The notes: generated by a model from the sequence alone, not told the origin. 64,000 nucleotides of DNA from Arcuatula senhousia (GCA_963971305.1 CAXARO010000971.1:1-64000), one strand, 5' to 3'; positions 10,961 through 23,371 are shown, numbered from the stretch's first letter. Numbers and translations: made by a program.

Positions 10961-12962
10961 CAAAAATTAGCACATTTTAACTCATGCCGAATCTCTTAAG
11001 ATGTAAAAGACGCCGACTCAGTTTGTTAAGTGGGTGATAACTCGATTTGTGGACGGTCTGCGTTTCCGACACCAGTTTGGAGATGGAAACATCACGTGAT
11101 CTCTTTATCGACAGTGCTATCTTTAAAACGTTTCTAATTATAAAACGGGAAGCCCCGTTGTTATTTTTATCTAATTTTACCTGGCGCCATCTGTTTCCGT
11201 TTGTTGTACATGTGTTGTGTGATCTGTTGAAAAAATCGTAAAATTTTACCCACAATTAAAGAAGTTCTGCTGCCTGGAAGCATGATTTTTTATGATAGGT
11301 TCGTATTTTTGTTCTTTAACTACATTTTTTAAAACTGTTTGTATTCTCAGGTCTGATACTTTCTGACAATGAAAATTATATGCTCCGAAAGGGGATAAAT
11401 TCTACTTTTCGGATATATATGCGAGTATCTTGTAGGATTATATAGGATGCTCTAAAAAACGTGATTACATCAGCAAAACTTTATCGAGTCATCAAGCCTG
11501 TTCTTAAAAATAAAAATGCATGCATGTAGTTTTTGTTTTGCTTTGTTCTGTTTTTATTTGTGATAAACAATGTAGGGTCTTGGTATAAAATATTTTTTTT
11601 TACATTTCAATTTTGCATTTGATTTCAGGCAAAGTTTTTATTACATATATACATGTACATGCATGTTATTTTATAATAGACTCAAATTGTAGAAATGTGT
11701 ACAAAAGTGAATATCAGTGACAGTTTTCAACATAAAAAAAAATAAGGATATATATTGTAACAGGGAAGTATTTTAGCTGTTTTTATATGTGCGATCATGC
11801 GTGAATGTTTTTGAGAGAGACTACACTGGACCTCTTGTTTCTATACTGTTATACTGGGTTACTCTATTTCTTTCTATTTTTGTTTCATTGTGTTTCTTAA
11901 TTCTGATTGGATAGTTGATTAGAAAAGGGACAAGATTTAAATAGACATGTTTGTTATTTTGCTGGGCTTGAAATATGAATTTATAGTGAAATATTCAATG
12001 GAATCTTTATAATTCTTTAATTTGGAACTTATACTTATTAATTCTGCAGTTTTGGAAATATTCAGAAATGACTTTGGGTGAGTATTATTTCATTATTTGT
12101 ATGTTTGATGAATGATTGATTTTAGCACCTTGTTTATGGTGAGCTCAGTATCTGACCTTGTGTTAAATGTTAACTTTACAAGGGTTCATTATATATGTAT
12201 TTTTATGTTTTGTAAATGATTGATATTATTTAAAAGTAGTATGTCACATGTACTATTTATTTGATAAAGTAGTAAAAGGTATTTTAAAGAATCTATTGTA
12301 ACCGGAAGTGACGTTTTGAAGTTCAATGTTATTTATAGATAAAGGTGTGTCTGAGTTCATCGTTATTTGTTTATATTGATATGATATACAGTGATCATAG
12401 TACTTATGATTATATTCTTGTTTTCAGAATAGATGTTCTTAGATTTAATTGACCAACAGTGACATCAAGTGTAGCTTATTCAGCTTTATACCTCGCTCCA
12501 TTAACGGGTAGGTTTGATTGTAGTTTTAATATACTTTATTTACATATTTTGTCATTATTCTAAAGTGTTTATTATTTGTAAACATCTAAACATATAAATT
12601 ATTATTTAGTATATTAGTACCAGGAAAGAATGCACACAGTATTCATTCTACTATTTATTTATCAAGTATAATGAAGTCTATGTTATAATTTAAAGATTAT
12701 AAGATTCTATGTCACACTGATATGAATTGTATGTTATATGCTAATTTGTGTTTTTATGTCAAATTATATTTAGTATGTTATTGTTATATTTGCAGGGTAT
12801 ATTTTTATGCTGACTAATAAAACATAGAACCCTAGATAGAACTTTATTGTGAATGCCATAACAGACCTCCCACCACAATATCATTCATTATAATGCTTAA
12901 GCATTATTATTTATTTATTATTATTGCTTAATCAATTTAATATTGACTTTCAGAAATTTATT
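10961..12962 (+). other. 5' non-coding region of the P-type transposon, possible untranslated exons
   Basis: No protein-coding frame. Splice-like signals suggest leader exons: a segment ending GACTTTGG|GTGAGT near 12076, one between TTTTCAG|AATAG (about 12428) and AACG|GGTAGG (about 12506), and an acceptor TTTCAG at about 12953 just before the ATG at 12963. This would put the transposase promoter in the left 1 kb. The exon calls are inference from splice motifs only. Confidence 0.35.
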
Positions 12963-13431
12963 ATGGACTACTGGGACTGTCGTTTATGTGCCTCTGAAAT
13001 AAGAAAGACTTACCCTGTGAAAAAAACAGATTTACCAGAGACATTAATCTTTCACTGCATATAGATGTAGAGACAGATTTACCACATCACAATAAATATA
13101 TTTGTGAATGTTGTAAATTAAAGCTTATTCGATGGAGAAAAATTTAAACAGGAAAAAAGTTACAAATATAAACATCAAAGTAAAGGTTGTTGACAATAAC
13201 GGGTCGTTTTGTAACATTCAATGGTGTGATGTTGAAAAAGTAGCACAGAATTTTGGATTTTCATGTTTCTATGACAAGGACTTCAGATACTTTTCAAGAA
13301 TAGAGAATGGCCTACCCCAATTTTCCCTTAAAATTGCATCAAAAGAGGCAGACAGTGTGCTTAGTGTGTTGCAGGTGCTTGGATATGATTTAAGCAAGGA
13401 ACATTTCCAATCCATTATAAATTTTGAGTAA
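12963..13431 (+). pseudogene. Decayed N-terminal region of the P-type transposase with a C2C2 (ZAD-like) zinc finger
   Basis: From ATG 12963 the frame reads MDYWDCRLCASEI and continues, after a one-base frame change near 13060, as LHIDVETDLPHHN then YICECCKLKL. The layout CxxC, about 45-50 residues, CxxC with an internal LP and L-rich segment resembles a ZAD-type zinc finger more than the C2CH THAP finger usual in P transposases. A following 99-residue frame (13132-13431) has no recognised domain but lies in line with the transposase. It ends in a stop before the catalytic exon. Its place at the N terminus suggests the DNA-binding part. The frameshift and stops mean the copy is inactive. Confidence 0.5.
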
Positions 13432-13518
13432 AAAACAACTGATGACATTATAAAATGTTTAAGAATTTTATGCAAATGTAGACGATGATTTTGAGGATGT
13501 ATGTAGAAATAGAAATGA

Positions 13519-14733
13519 GGAAAATTTAACTGTGTTCGCAAATTCAAAGTTAAAGCCCGTGAAGAAATAATTGGAATTGGAAAAACAATAAGAACTGTCA
13601 ACTGCTTACGACTAGTTCAAAGTCATGAAGAAAGATGTAGCATATGTCAAGCATACAGAACCTGTTTGTTTGTATATAGAACCAGAATTCAAAGTTCAAT
13701 ATCATCAGGACCAAAGCCAACACATAGACTGGATTATATGAACACTAATATGTTACGTGAGAGATGTTTCAACTCGCAGCAGACAATAAAAGGTTTAAAA
13801 CGAAAAAATAATAACTTACAAGACAAAGTTCAGAAGGACTGTATGGAAAATGGTGTTCAACTTAGTGAAAATTTATCCAAGTCACTTGCATGTGTTATGA
13901 ATACAAATGAAAAAAGTGCCATTGAGAACTTTGAAAAAGGATCCATTCAAAAACTGTTATGGTTCCAACAGCTTGAAGCAGCAAAAAAAGTCTGTCCAAA
14001 GCAAATGAGATGGCATCCTATGATGATTCGTTGGTGCATTTCCCTGCATGCAAAGTCCCCAGCTGCATACAAGATGGTGAGAAATAGTAAAATTCTTACC
14101 TTGCCATGTGAAAACACCTTGCATGACTATACCAAATTTACAGAGGCTGGTAGTGGATGGAATCCAGATGTGATTGAAAGAATTAAAAGGGATCATGGGG
14201 TAGAGGACAACCCTTTAAAGAGAGAGGTTTGTCTCTTGTTTGATGAGGTAAAAATAAAATCTGGACTTGTTTATTGCTCAGAAACTGGAGAACTGATAGG
14301 TTTCTGTAATCTTGGCTCTGTAAATCAAGACCTGAAAATGTATAGTGCCAAAGAAAACATCAAACCAGAGCTTTTTACACATATATTAACATTTATGATC
14401 AGAGGGATTTGCAGCAATTTAGAGACAGTTGTTGCACATTATCCATGTCGGGGCTTCAATAGTGATCAGTTGTACATATCTGTCTGGGAAGGAGTTGGAA
14501 TTTTAGAGATATATGGTTTCAAAGTAAGGGCAATAGTTTGTGATGGAGCAACACCAAACAGAAAGTTTTATCGCATCCATGGTAACGGTCAAGACATTTG
14601 TCATCAGACATTAAACCCTTTTATTTCCTCAGAGAGAAAAGTGTTCTTTATTTGTGACACCCCTCACCTTATGAGGACTACAAGAAACAACTTTGGAAAC
14701 TAAGGATGGAACAGCAAAACAAGAAATCTACAC
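13519..14733 (+). pseudogene. P-element-type transposase, main catalytic exon (interrupted by one stop codon)
   Basis: An open frame of about 395 codons from 13519 to the TAA at 14701. It starts with a CSIC...C cysteine cluster, then a coiled-coil stretch (LKRKNNNLQDKVQ) as found after the DNA-binding domain in P/THAP9 transposases. The core segments VCLLFDEVKIKSGL (Asp at 14242) and IVCDGATPNRKF (Asp at 14542) follow, then CDTPHLMRTTRNN near the end; these match conserved P-transposase motifs and candidate catalytic acids. After the TAA the same frame continues GWNSKTRNLH to a good donor CAC|GTGAGT at 14734. The stop therefore looks like a nonsense mutation inside an exon rather than the natural end. 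The protein would cut and rejoin the transposon ends in the nucleus. Confidence 0.8.
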
Positions 14734-14756
14734 GTGAGTTCATTTTTTAACTAAAT

Positions 14757-14960
14757 ACAAATGACAACAAAGTTCCAGACAATAAATTTTGCTACGCCTG
14801 ACGCGCGTTTCGTCTATTCAAGACTCATCAGAGGCGCTCTACCAAAAATATTGAAAATGCCAAACACTGTATGAATATGAAGAGCATAGAATAGTATAAC
14901 CAAAAATACAATACTGGGGAACCAAATTATTACTAAGATATTCAACCTATGTCTGGGGTA
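14757..14960 (+). repeat. Dispersed mussel-type repeat (GACGCGCGTTTCGTCT core)
   Basis: Lies in the first transposase intron. It starts with ACAACAAAGTTCCAGACAA and carries GACGCGCGTTTCGTCT followed by GACTCATCAGAGGCGCTC, a block I recall as abundant in mussel sequences (memory, not a search). The starting block recurs at about 17508 and 63363 in this window. Confidence 0.5.
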
Positions 14961-15802
14961 GGAAAAACCATAGCTGTATGTAATGTCCATGAAAAAATAT
15001 AATAGTATACATATACAATTTTAAAATCATGTAAAATTACCATGATTCATAACATCGACATTTAAAACAAGTTCCAACAAACCAATTTCATTGTTTTGCC
15101 TATGAAGATTCTTCAGCTAGTTCATGTAGTTTATAAAGAAACACACAATCGCATGTACATGTATTTTAAAGGTACATGTACTTGTATATACCTGTACGTG
15201 TATACATCAGGATGCATTGTATAAACATGATTAGATTGCGTTTTTTTCCAGGGTTTTAAAAACTCAATTTGAGGAAGAAAAAAAAAACATACATTTTTTG
15301 ACTATTAAAACGAAGAAATAAAATTGCATAATGTTATGTCTGACATTGACTTATATTAATTGACTAAGCTTAATTATTTAATCACTGTATTTCCAAAACA
15401 GGGAGCCTTGGTATTAAAGGAATCAAGTTTGTTTCTTCCTGAAGGAAACTTTGTTATTTATTAATAGCTTGAGATAATGTATAAAACCAGCTGATATAAT
15501 TTTATATTTTAGTTTAAGGATGTTCGCTACTATTATTGAAAATAAATAGGTTTCAAATTTGATGACTCAGATGGAAAGATAATAGTAAAAGGTATAAAAT
15601 AAGCAAAAAATGTTGATAGGTTCGTGACCTCGTTTTCAAGATTATTGATGTTAAAGTTTTGGCGGGAAAAGGTTTTCTCTGACTTTTTCATAGGTTTAGC
15701 ATTAGCACTATTTAGCGGTTAAAACCCATGACAGAATAAATAGGATTTTATAAAAATTTGTAAATCACTTCTTTATGGTGTACTTAAGGCATTGATATAA
15801 AG

Positions 15803-17190
15803 ACAAGAGGCTCCCAGGAGCCTGAATCGCTCACCTGATATATGTGCCTGAAGTAAAGGTTTTTAGACAAAATCTATTTGACGTTGAAAGGGTCATAAGT
15901 TCAATAAGGGGGTCATCTGACAATATGGTGGATCTTAATGTGCTGATCACTTTTGTTCTCAATCAAAATCTAAAAATCTGTCACCCTTTTTGAGTTATTA
16001 GCAAAAAAATGCAGTTTAACCTAATGTTCTATTTTTAGCCACAGCGGCCATGTTTTACAACCAATCAAAAATCCCCACATCAATTCTATACACCTTATGC
16101 TAATAAACAACAATAAAAAGTTTGGTTCCAATTTGACTTGAACTGTCAGAGGAGTTAACGTTTTCAATGTAATGAGGAAATGCTTTTTAAAAGCTAAATT
16201 TTGTAGATCTTGATGTGCTTAACAATATGCAATTTAAATTTCTCGAATATCTTGTAATGTTGTCAAGATATTGAGCTAAACAGGTGCAAAATTGCCAAAA
16301 ATCCACAAAAAGGGCAATTACTCCTACATGGGTCATTGGATTTTCTTCAAAATTTCAGAGCTGGTAGATCTTCAGGTGCTGATCACTTTTGTTCCCAATC
16401 AAAATTGTAAAATCTGTCACCGTTTTTGAGTTATTTGCAAAAAACTGCCATATACCCCTATGTTCTATTTTTAGCCACAGCGGCCATATTTTACAACCAA
16501 TCAAAAATCCCCACATCAGTTCTATACACCTAATGCTAATAAACAACTATACCAAGTTTGGTACCGATTGGATTTGAACGGTCAGAGGAGTTAACGTTTT
16601 CAATGTAATGAGGAAATGCTGTTAAAATGCTCAATTTTGACGTTCTAAGGGCTATAACTCCTAAAAGGAAAGGTTCTACAACTTTGACCCTATTTCATAT
16701 TTTGTAGATCTTGATGTGCTTAACAATATGCAATTTAAATTTCTTAAATATCTTGTATAGTTTTCAAGATATTGAGCTAAACAGGTGCAAAATTTGCAAA
16801 AAATCCACAAAAAGGGCAATAACTCCTACATGGGTCGTTGGATTTTCTTCAAAATTTCAGGGTAGGTAGATCTTGAGGTGCTGATCTCTTTTACCCTATG
16901 CCAGAATTTTGATATCTGTAGCCGTTTTTGAGTTATTTGCAAAAAACTGCATTTTACCCCTATGTTCTATTTTTAGCCACGGCGGCCATGTTTTACGACG
17001 AATCAAAAATCCCCACATCAGTTCTAAGCACCGAATGCTAATGAACAACCATACCAAGTTTGGGTTCAATTGGACTTATGGTGTCAGAGGAGTTAACGTT
17101 TTAAAAAGTTTACGGACGGACGACGGACGACGGACGACGGACGGCAAGTGATGACAATAGCTCACATGACCCTTCGGGTCAGGTGAGCTA
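15803..17190 (-). mobile_element. Pearl-like non-autonomous element (AGCTCACCTGACCC family), inside a transposase intron
   Basis: On the minus strand it begins after a T run with AGCTCACCTGACCC-gaa-GGGTCATGTGAGCT (right end, about 17159-17190). A CCGT-type microsatellite follows (about 17112-17145), then long core units containing the block TAAAACATGGCCGC. It ends with the subterminal CAGGTGAGCGATTC, hairpin AGGCTCC/GGGAGCCT and CTTGT. It is the inverted counterpart of 18582-20017. The small frames here come from the core repeat and are not genes. Confidence 0.8.
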
Positions 17191-17227
17191 AAAAAGGGGG
17201 TTCGTTGGCAAAAAATTTGACCCTTTT

Positions 17228-18093
17228 TTGATGGTAAAATCTGGAGGATTCCGAAAAAATGACAGAAATCCCAAAACTAGACTTGCGAGCATCCTTGTTG
17301 GACTTCCCATAAAATGGTCACAGATAGTGCAGTTGATTGAAAATGATGTGCAAGGAATAGGGTTGAGAATATTACCAAAACTTACTTATGAACATATTCA
17401 CCTTACTCCAACACTAAGAATGCGTGTGAAGCTCACAGTGCAGGTATGTTACTGGATGTACTAATGTCAATTTGTGTCAAAGAGTCATCTATCTATGAAA
17501 TATAAATAACAACAAAGTTCCTGAAAATAATACCTTCAAGTAAAAAAAATGGCCGATAATCGTTAAACAGGAAGTAGGTGAGTGAACCCTGAGTGTGTGT
17601 TTAATGCCCTTTATCGACGCACCCAGGACGTGTAGGGCGGTCAGTTTTACTGGTTCAGGAAACTAGAGTACCCGGAGAAAACCACTTACCTCGGACAGGT
17701 AACTGACAAACCTAATCACATACAGGTGGGGAAATCCTTTTTAAATTTTGTTCACTCTGTAATCTTGCCAAAAATTAAACATACTACAATAATGTATATA
17801 GGGTCATTGCACCATATTAAAATATATAATTTTCAGTGTATTTATATCACTTAATGTCATGAATGTCTGTATGTTTAAATGTACATGTATTTCAATTTTC
17901 AAAGGTATTAAGTAGCAGTGTTGCAGGAGCATTACAGTTACACAACAGAGATGAAACAAGGTATACTGAGAAGTTTATAAGGATGTTTGACAAGTTGTTT
18001 GATTGTATGAATGTCAAAAATACAACAACTGGAACTTTTGCAAGGAAACAAGCATCTGAACCTTACAGACAAATAGATGATTGGAGATTTGAG
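17228..18093 (+). pseudogene. P-type transposase, middle exons
   Basis: Exon A (start uncertain, somewhere in 17228-17310, to 17443) contains LPIKWSQIVQLIENDVQG and LRILPKLTYEHIHLTP, matching the P-transposase region after the second catalytic motif. It ends CAG|GTATGT. Exon B (17905-18093) follows an AAAG acceptor in the same phase with VLSSSVAGALQLHNR and ends DDWRFE. The base pair after 18093 is CT where GT is expected (GAG|CTAAAT), so the donor seems lost. The intron between them holds a possible dispersed repeat (17560-17745). Confidence 0.75.
17560..17745. repeat. Possible dispersed repeat with GTACCCGGAGAAAACCA core
   Basis: A G/C-richer island in an A/T-rich intron containing GTACCCGGAGAAAACCAC and CAGGTAACTGACAAACC. 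I recall this type of block as common in mollusc genomes, but it occurs only once here, so the assignment is weak. Confidence 0.3.
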
Positions 18094-18129
18094 CTAAATG
18101 CCTTGTATTTTACATGATTTACAAAGTGT

Positions 18130-18581
18130 ACATGTGTCAATTTTGAAGGTATATGTATTAAGCTTGTGATTTATTGAATTTATGTGGGGTGGAAGGGGCA
18201 GGAAGCAGTGGTAAAGGGGGAAGGGAACAGAGGTGGAAGGGTTGGTAAGCAGGGGTATGGGAGTTGAGAGGGCGGGGAGCTTGGATGGAAGGAGTTGGGA
18301 GCGGGGTGGTGGTGAAGGAAAGCGGACCCCCATTATCAGGTATAGACAAAATGCATACCTGATAAGTTAACTGTAAGTGAAAATGCATATTATGATAAAA
18401 ATAATAATGAAGGCATTGGATTTTTTTATTTTCTCTGTTAAGGTTGTGTCATGTACACTTATTTCACATCTTATTATTTTCTATTTATTAGCATATGTAC
18501 ATGTAATTTAAGTGTATGAACTCACTACCTTATGATTCTGATTCTGTTATGCATTAGATATAAGATAATTTAACGTTTTTT
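18130..18581. other. Intron sequence with a G-rich purine stretch
   Basis: The 18183-18330 segment is strongly purine-rich (GGAAGGGG-like) on the + strand. This produces proline/leucine-rich frames on the - strand that I take as artefacts. No gene. Confidence 0.4.
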
Positions 18582-20017
18582 AGCTCACCTGACCCGAAGG
18601 GTCATGTGAGCTATTGGCGTCACTTGGCGTCCGTCGTCCGTCCGTCGTCCGTCATCCGTCCGTCCGTAAACTTTTTCAAACGTTAACTCCTCTGACACCA
18701 TAAGTCCAATTGAAACCAAACTTGGTGTAGTTGATCTTTAGGGTATGGCCTACAAAACAATTGTTCGGATTTTTGATTTTTAAAAAAACATGGCCGCCAT
18801 GGCTAAAAATAGAACATAGGGGTAAAATGCAGTTTTTTGCAAATAACTCAAAAACGGCTACAGATGTGATCAGCACCACAAGATCTACCTACCCTGAAAT
18901 TTTGAAGAAAATCCAACGACCCATGTAGGAGTTATTGCCCTTTTTGTGGATTTTTTGCAATTTTTGCACCTGTTTAGCTCAATATCTTAAAAACTATACT
19001 AGATATTTGAGAAATTTAAATTGCATATTGTTGAGCACATCAAGATCTACAAAATATGTAACAGGGTCAACGTTGTAGGACCTTTCCTTTTAGGAGTTAT
19101 TGCCCTTAGAACGTCAAAATTTAGCATTTTAACAGCATTTCCTCATTACATTGAAAACGTTAACTCCTCTGACACTTTAAGTCCAAATGGAATCAAACTT
19201 GGTTTAGTTGTTTATTAGCATTAGGTGTATAGAACTGATGTGGGGATTTTTGATTGGTCGTAAAACATGGCAGCTGTGGCTAAAAATTTGAACATAGGGG
19301 TAAATGGCAGTTTTTTGCAAATAACTCTAAAACGGTGACAGATTTCAAAATTTTGATTTAAAACAAAAGTGATGAGCACCTCAAGATCTACCAGCTCTGA
19401 AATTTTGAAGAAAATCCAACGACCCATGTAGGAGTTATTGCCCTTTTTGTGGATTTTTTGCAAATTTTGCACCTGTTTAGCTCAATATCTTAAAAACTAT
19501 ACTAGATATTTGAGAAATTTAAATTGCATATTGTTGAGCACATCAAGATCTACAAAATATGTAACAGTTTCAACGTTGTAGGACCTTTCCTTTGAGAAGT
19601 TATTGCCCTTGGAACGTCACAATTTAGCATTTTAACTGCATTTCCTTATATTGAAAGTGTTAACTCCTCTGACACTTTAAGTCCAAATGGAACCAAACTT
19701 GGTATTATTGTTTATTATTATTAGGTGTATAGAACTGTTGTGGGGATTTTTGATTGGTTGTAAAACATGGTCATTGTGGCTAAAAATAGAACATTAGGTT
19801 AAACTGCATTTTTTTGCAAATAACTCAAAAAGAGTGACAGATTTTTAGATTTTGATTGAGAACAAAAGTGATCAGCACCTTTAGATCCACCATATTGTCA
19901 GATGACCCCCTTATTAATCTTATGACCCTTTCAACGTTAAATAGATTTTGCCTTATAACCTTTACTTCAGGCACATATGTCAGGTGAGCGATTCAGGCTC
20001 CTGGGAGCCTCTTGTTT
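18582..20017 (+). mobile_element. Pearl-like non-autonomous element (AGCTCACCTGACCC family), inverted relative to 15803-17190
   Basis: Starts TTTTTAGCTCACCTGACCC with the hairpin completed by GGGTCATGTGAGCT. A CCGT/CGTC microsatellite follows (about 18618-18665). The core has a long period of roughly 480-500 bp, seen at the block GTTAACTCCTCTGACAC near 18680, 19157 and 19659. It ends CAGGTGAGCGATTCAGGCTCC, hairpin, CTTGTTT. It lies directly upstream of the acceptor of the next transposase exon. No coding capacity. Confidence 0.85.
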
Positions 20018-20032
20018 CTTCTTCTTTTTTAG

Positions 20033-20982
20033 TGGTTAGAGAATGAATTTTTAGGATTTCTGAATGATTGGGAGCGTGAAGGGGAAAATGTTGAGAATCT
20101 TTCTACAAAGGAGCGAAAACAGTTATGCTTGAGTAGAGAAACATTAGAGGGATTACGCATTACAGGTATGACCAAATTAAATATGTATAAATACTAACTT
20201 ACACTCCTGTCACAATATACATTTGTAGAGCCTGTCCCTCACCACTTTTCAAACATGGTATATAATTAGATAAGATACATGTAATACTGAAATGCAGTGT
20301 TTCTATGCTACATGTATCATACTAGGTGATTTCATAGTTTCATGAATATATGAGCCGCAAAATTTCAGATAAATGACTTTAATGTTACCGTACCTTGACG
20401 AATAGGCAGTCCATGTTGGTTCATTTTCAATGTTTGATTCTATTTAGTAATATTATCATTTCAGTTTTTGTCTTTTGACTTTGTTTTATATTAAACTTTT
20501 ATTCAAATATATGTATAACAACTTGTATGTGTCCTGATGATGTCTGCAATTACCATGTGATAATGGCAACAGGTTATAAAGCAAATAACAATCAATCAAT
20601 CTCTTAGTTGAAACAGAAATTAAGATCCAGAATATATCAGATTTATGCTGGGTTTCACATGTTGTAAAATGCAAGATATTTTTTTTATATTTCAGTCAAG
20701 TCATTTGTAATGCTTGCTACAAAATTACTGTCACAGCCTGGTATAGATTTTCTACTCAGTGAAAAGTCTAACCAGGATCCTCTTGAAGAGTATTTCAGTA
20801 AACAGAGAGAATTAGGTGGGTTTTGTGATAACCCCACAGTTAAACAATTCCAGCATAATGCCCTACGTTTACAAGTAACAGGTGCTCCAAGTATATTAGC
20901 TGCAGGAAGAGGCAACTGTCAAGTCAGAAATGATGAAGTATTTGGTGGACCACTAGTCAGGAGAAAACATGTTAGACGTTAA
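20033..20982 (+). pseudogene. P-type transposase, C-terminal exons
   Basis: Exon C (20033-20165) follows TTTTTTAG and reads WLENEFLGFLNDWER to LRIT, ending ACAG|GTATG. Exon D (20696-20982) follows a pyrimidine tract and TTTCAG. It joins in the correct phase to give VKSFVMLATKLL, then SNQDPLEEYFSKQRELGG and NPTVKQFQHNALRLQ, matching the conserved C terminus of P transposases. The frame ends at TAA 20980-20982. These two exons are undamaged; the breaks lie upstream. Confidence 0.75.
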
Positions 20983-21069
20983 ATTATTCAGTTTGTGTTT
21001 ATATGAATGTCTAAAAATATGTTTTAACAGGATTGTACAGTGGACTTTCATCATTACAATATAACAAAT

Positions 21070-23098
21070 TTAAATATGTGGAGTTTTGTCTTGACTACAA
21101 ACTGAGGCATACATGTAGATATTGATATACAGGCCTGCCCAATAAACATATGAGAATGCCCTAAGACGGAGATTTACCCAGCATGTTGTACATTTGTGGA
21201 AAATTGTATATTTAATTTTGTCACTAACATCATGATCACTCATCAACTCATTGAAAGACTCATTGACATTGTCACTGTTATGAACTTTGCCAAGCAACTC
21301 ATTCCTTGTCATCTGGCAACTGTCATATTTCATGCTTAACAGGGATTTAACGATAAGTTCCATTGCACGAAAAAATAAAAACAACTTGTCATTGACTTTA
21401 AAAAGGCCTCCACGATTGATAATACTAATCCATTGGGTGGTATAAATTAGCAAATTAGACATATTAACGTCAGACTCGTTCCGTTCAAATGATTTCATAA
21501 TATTTAAACATTCTTTTGCATCTTCATTTTTTAATCGGAAAAAGTATCTTGATAATTTCCTACAAAAATATCCAGACGTGTATCTAAGGGCCTTTTCTTC
21601 TGTTGCGGAGAGCTGACATTGCTTTTTACATGTGTCTGTTGCTGGCTCTGACTCTTGCATTATTCCACATCTCAATAACGTATATTCTCCTCAACAACAT
21701 TTCAACAAAAAGTCTCTGGAACATTAACTGTCCTAAAACCTTGAGCATTGTTTCGTTTTCAAGATCCAAAACTACAGTTAAATTGATAAAAGAGGACATT
21801 ATAGCAGGATTATTCCGTATTCTATGAAACTCATGCAATTTCTTTTCCATCTTCACAGATTTTAATACCTTGCTGTCGTCAGCAGTTATAACAGATGGCC
21901 ATAAAATGTTAATAATTTCCTGTGATTTTAATCGACTTCTAATGATTCAGATGACGAAATATTATTCTGTAAAGAATGTAGACATTGTTGAAGTCCCGTG
22001 TTGCCTTTTACAAAAGATTCTGACAACAATTTTTGTGCTGCTACATGTAAAAGTTCCTTTGCTTCGGACCTGTCCTTTGATAAGTCGTAAACTTAAAATA
22101 CAGATATCACAAGATGAGCTTTTCTATAAACATATTAACAGGCTCTTACATTGAAAGTAATGTGTGTACACAGGATTCAAGTATATGTATTGACTTTTTT
22201 TAAGTACATGAAATATTCATGATATTTTGTATGTATAATGGACTATAATTCTAATCAAAGTCTTTTGTTAAATTATTTTTTTATTGCTATGCATGTTATA
22301 AGGTACATGATATACAAGAATATTTATTGATGTTATATGTATATAAGCACATGAGATTATGGTAGTTGCAATTATTGATACAAAACAAAAGTGAAATTTT
22401 CTTATTTAGAATCTTTATTCACAAGCTGACAGTAAGCTCCATGTATGCACGATTTACGTATCAAGAAAATACAAACAAGAACAATTATAGAGAGTACATA
22501 TAATAAGATTAAACTTACCATACTCTGGTGACACTTTTGTTGTAGCATTACTATTCCTGGGCTTCTTCCCTGTAACATGAAACATTGAAGTCAAAAACAG
22601 CCTTGACAACAACAAACAGAAAACTTATTTAAATACACATACAAAACCTCACATAAAGACAAAGTTACACTTGTGAATACAGATACTCTTGAAATAATAA
22701 AAATAGTTTAGATCTGCACGGTGCATTAATCACAAAAGTTTAACAATGCCCCTCATCTCAATTACGTGAAGGTGATAAAAAGTAAAAACAACAACTTCTC
22801 TCCACTCCCCAACAAGCAAAAAAAGTATAAAAAAAAAATGTCATGACTTACGTTCTTTAACTTGCACTGGAGGGTCAATGCCTAAACATACATGACACAC
22901 CCAGTCTGATGGACCATTGTCAATCCGTGTCTTAAGTTTAACACCCTTAGGATGAAAATATTTAATTTTACAGTCAGGCCCTTCACATGATATCATATTT
23001 TTGAAATCGCATTTTTCCGATTTACATACACAATAACTTTCAGATAACTCCTCTTCGCATTCAAAATCTATATCAAATTCAACGGCTAAGTCAGACAC
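21070..23098 (-). pseudogene. PHD-finger gene carried inside the P-type transposon (frameshifted)
   Basis: Exon 1 (23098-22852) begins MSDLAVEFDIDFE and contains a PHD finger: CVCKSEKC, MISCEGPDCKIKYFHPKGV and DWVCHVC. These residues would bind zinc, and such fingers read histone H3 tails. It ends |GTAAGT. Exon 2 (22569-22519) encodes KKPRNSNATTKVSPEY between TTACAG and GTAAGT. Exon 3 opens after TTTTAAG at 22091 (VYDLSKDRSEAKELL) and needs two frame changes: near 21955, and near 21650 in ARVRAS/ESEPATD. The rest reads ATEEKALRYTSGYFCRKL and AMELIVKSLLSM to a stop at 21070. I recall similar C-terminal regions in transposon-associated proteins but cannot name the family. The start lies about 270 bp inside the right terminal repeat, and the gene converges on the transposase, so it looks native to the element. 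Confidence 0.65.
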
Positions 23099-23371
23099 AT
23101 CGTTTCGATCTCAAAAAATAAGCCTATGTTCCATGTCAATGTCATATATGTTTATTAATCTGACTTGATGCATTCATTTGGCAATTAACAATTTGACACA
23201 CCCGCGAATGGCTGTCACTTCCTTAGGATTTATGTACACATCCGGTAACATCGGCAATTTCCGTAAAAACGGAAAACAACGATACCTCAAACAGCGATAT
23301 GTGTACGATGTTAATTAACAGATACTTAACGATTTTGCGGTAACGCAGATGGAACGTTTGAAGTGGGGTTT

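Noticed and set aside
13957..14196. Minus-strand frame within the P transposase exon
   Set aside because: Antisense shadow of the conserved transposase core.
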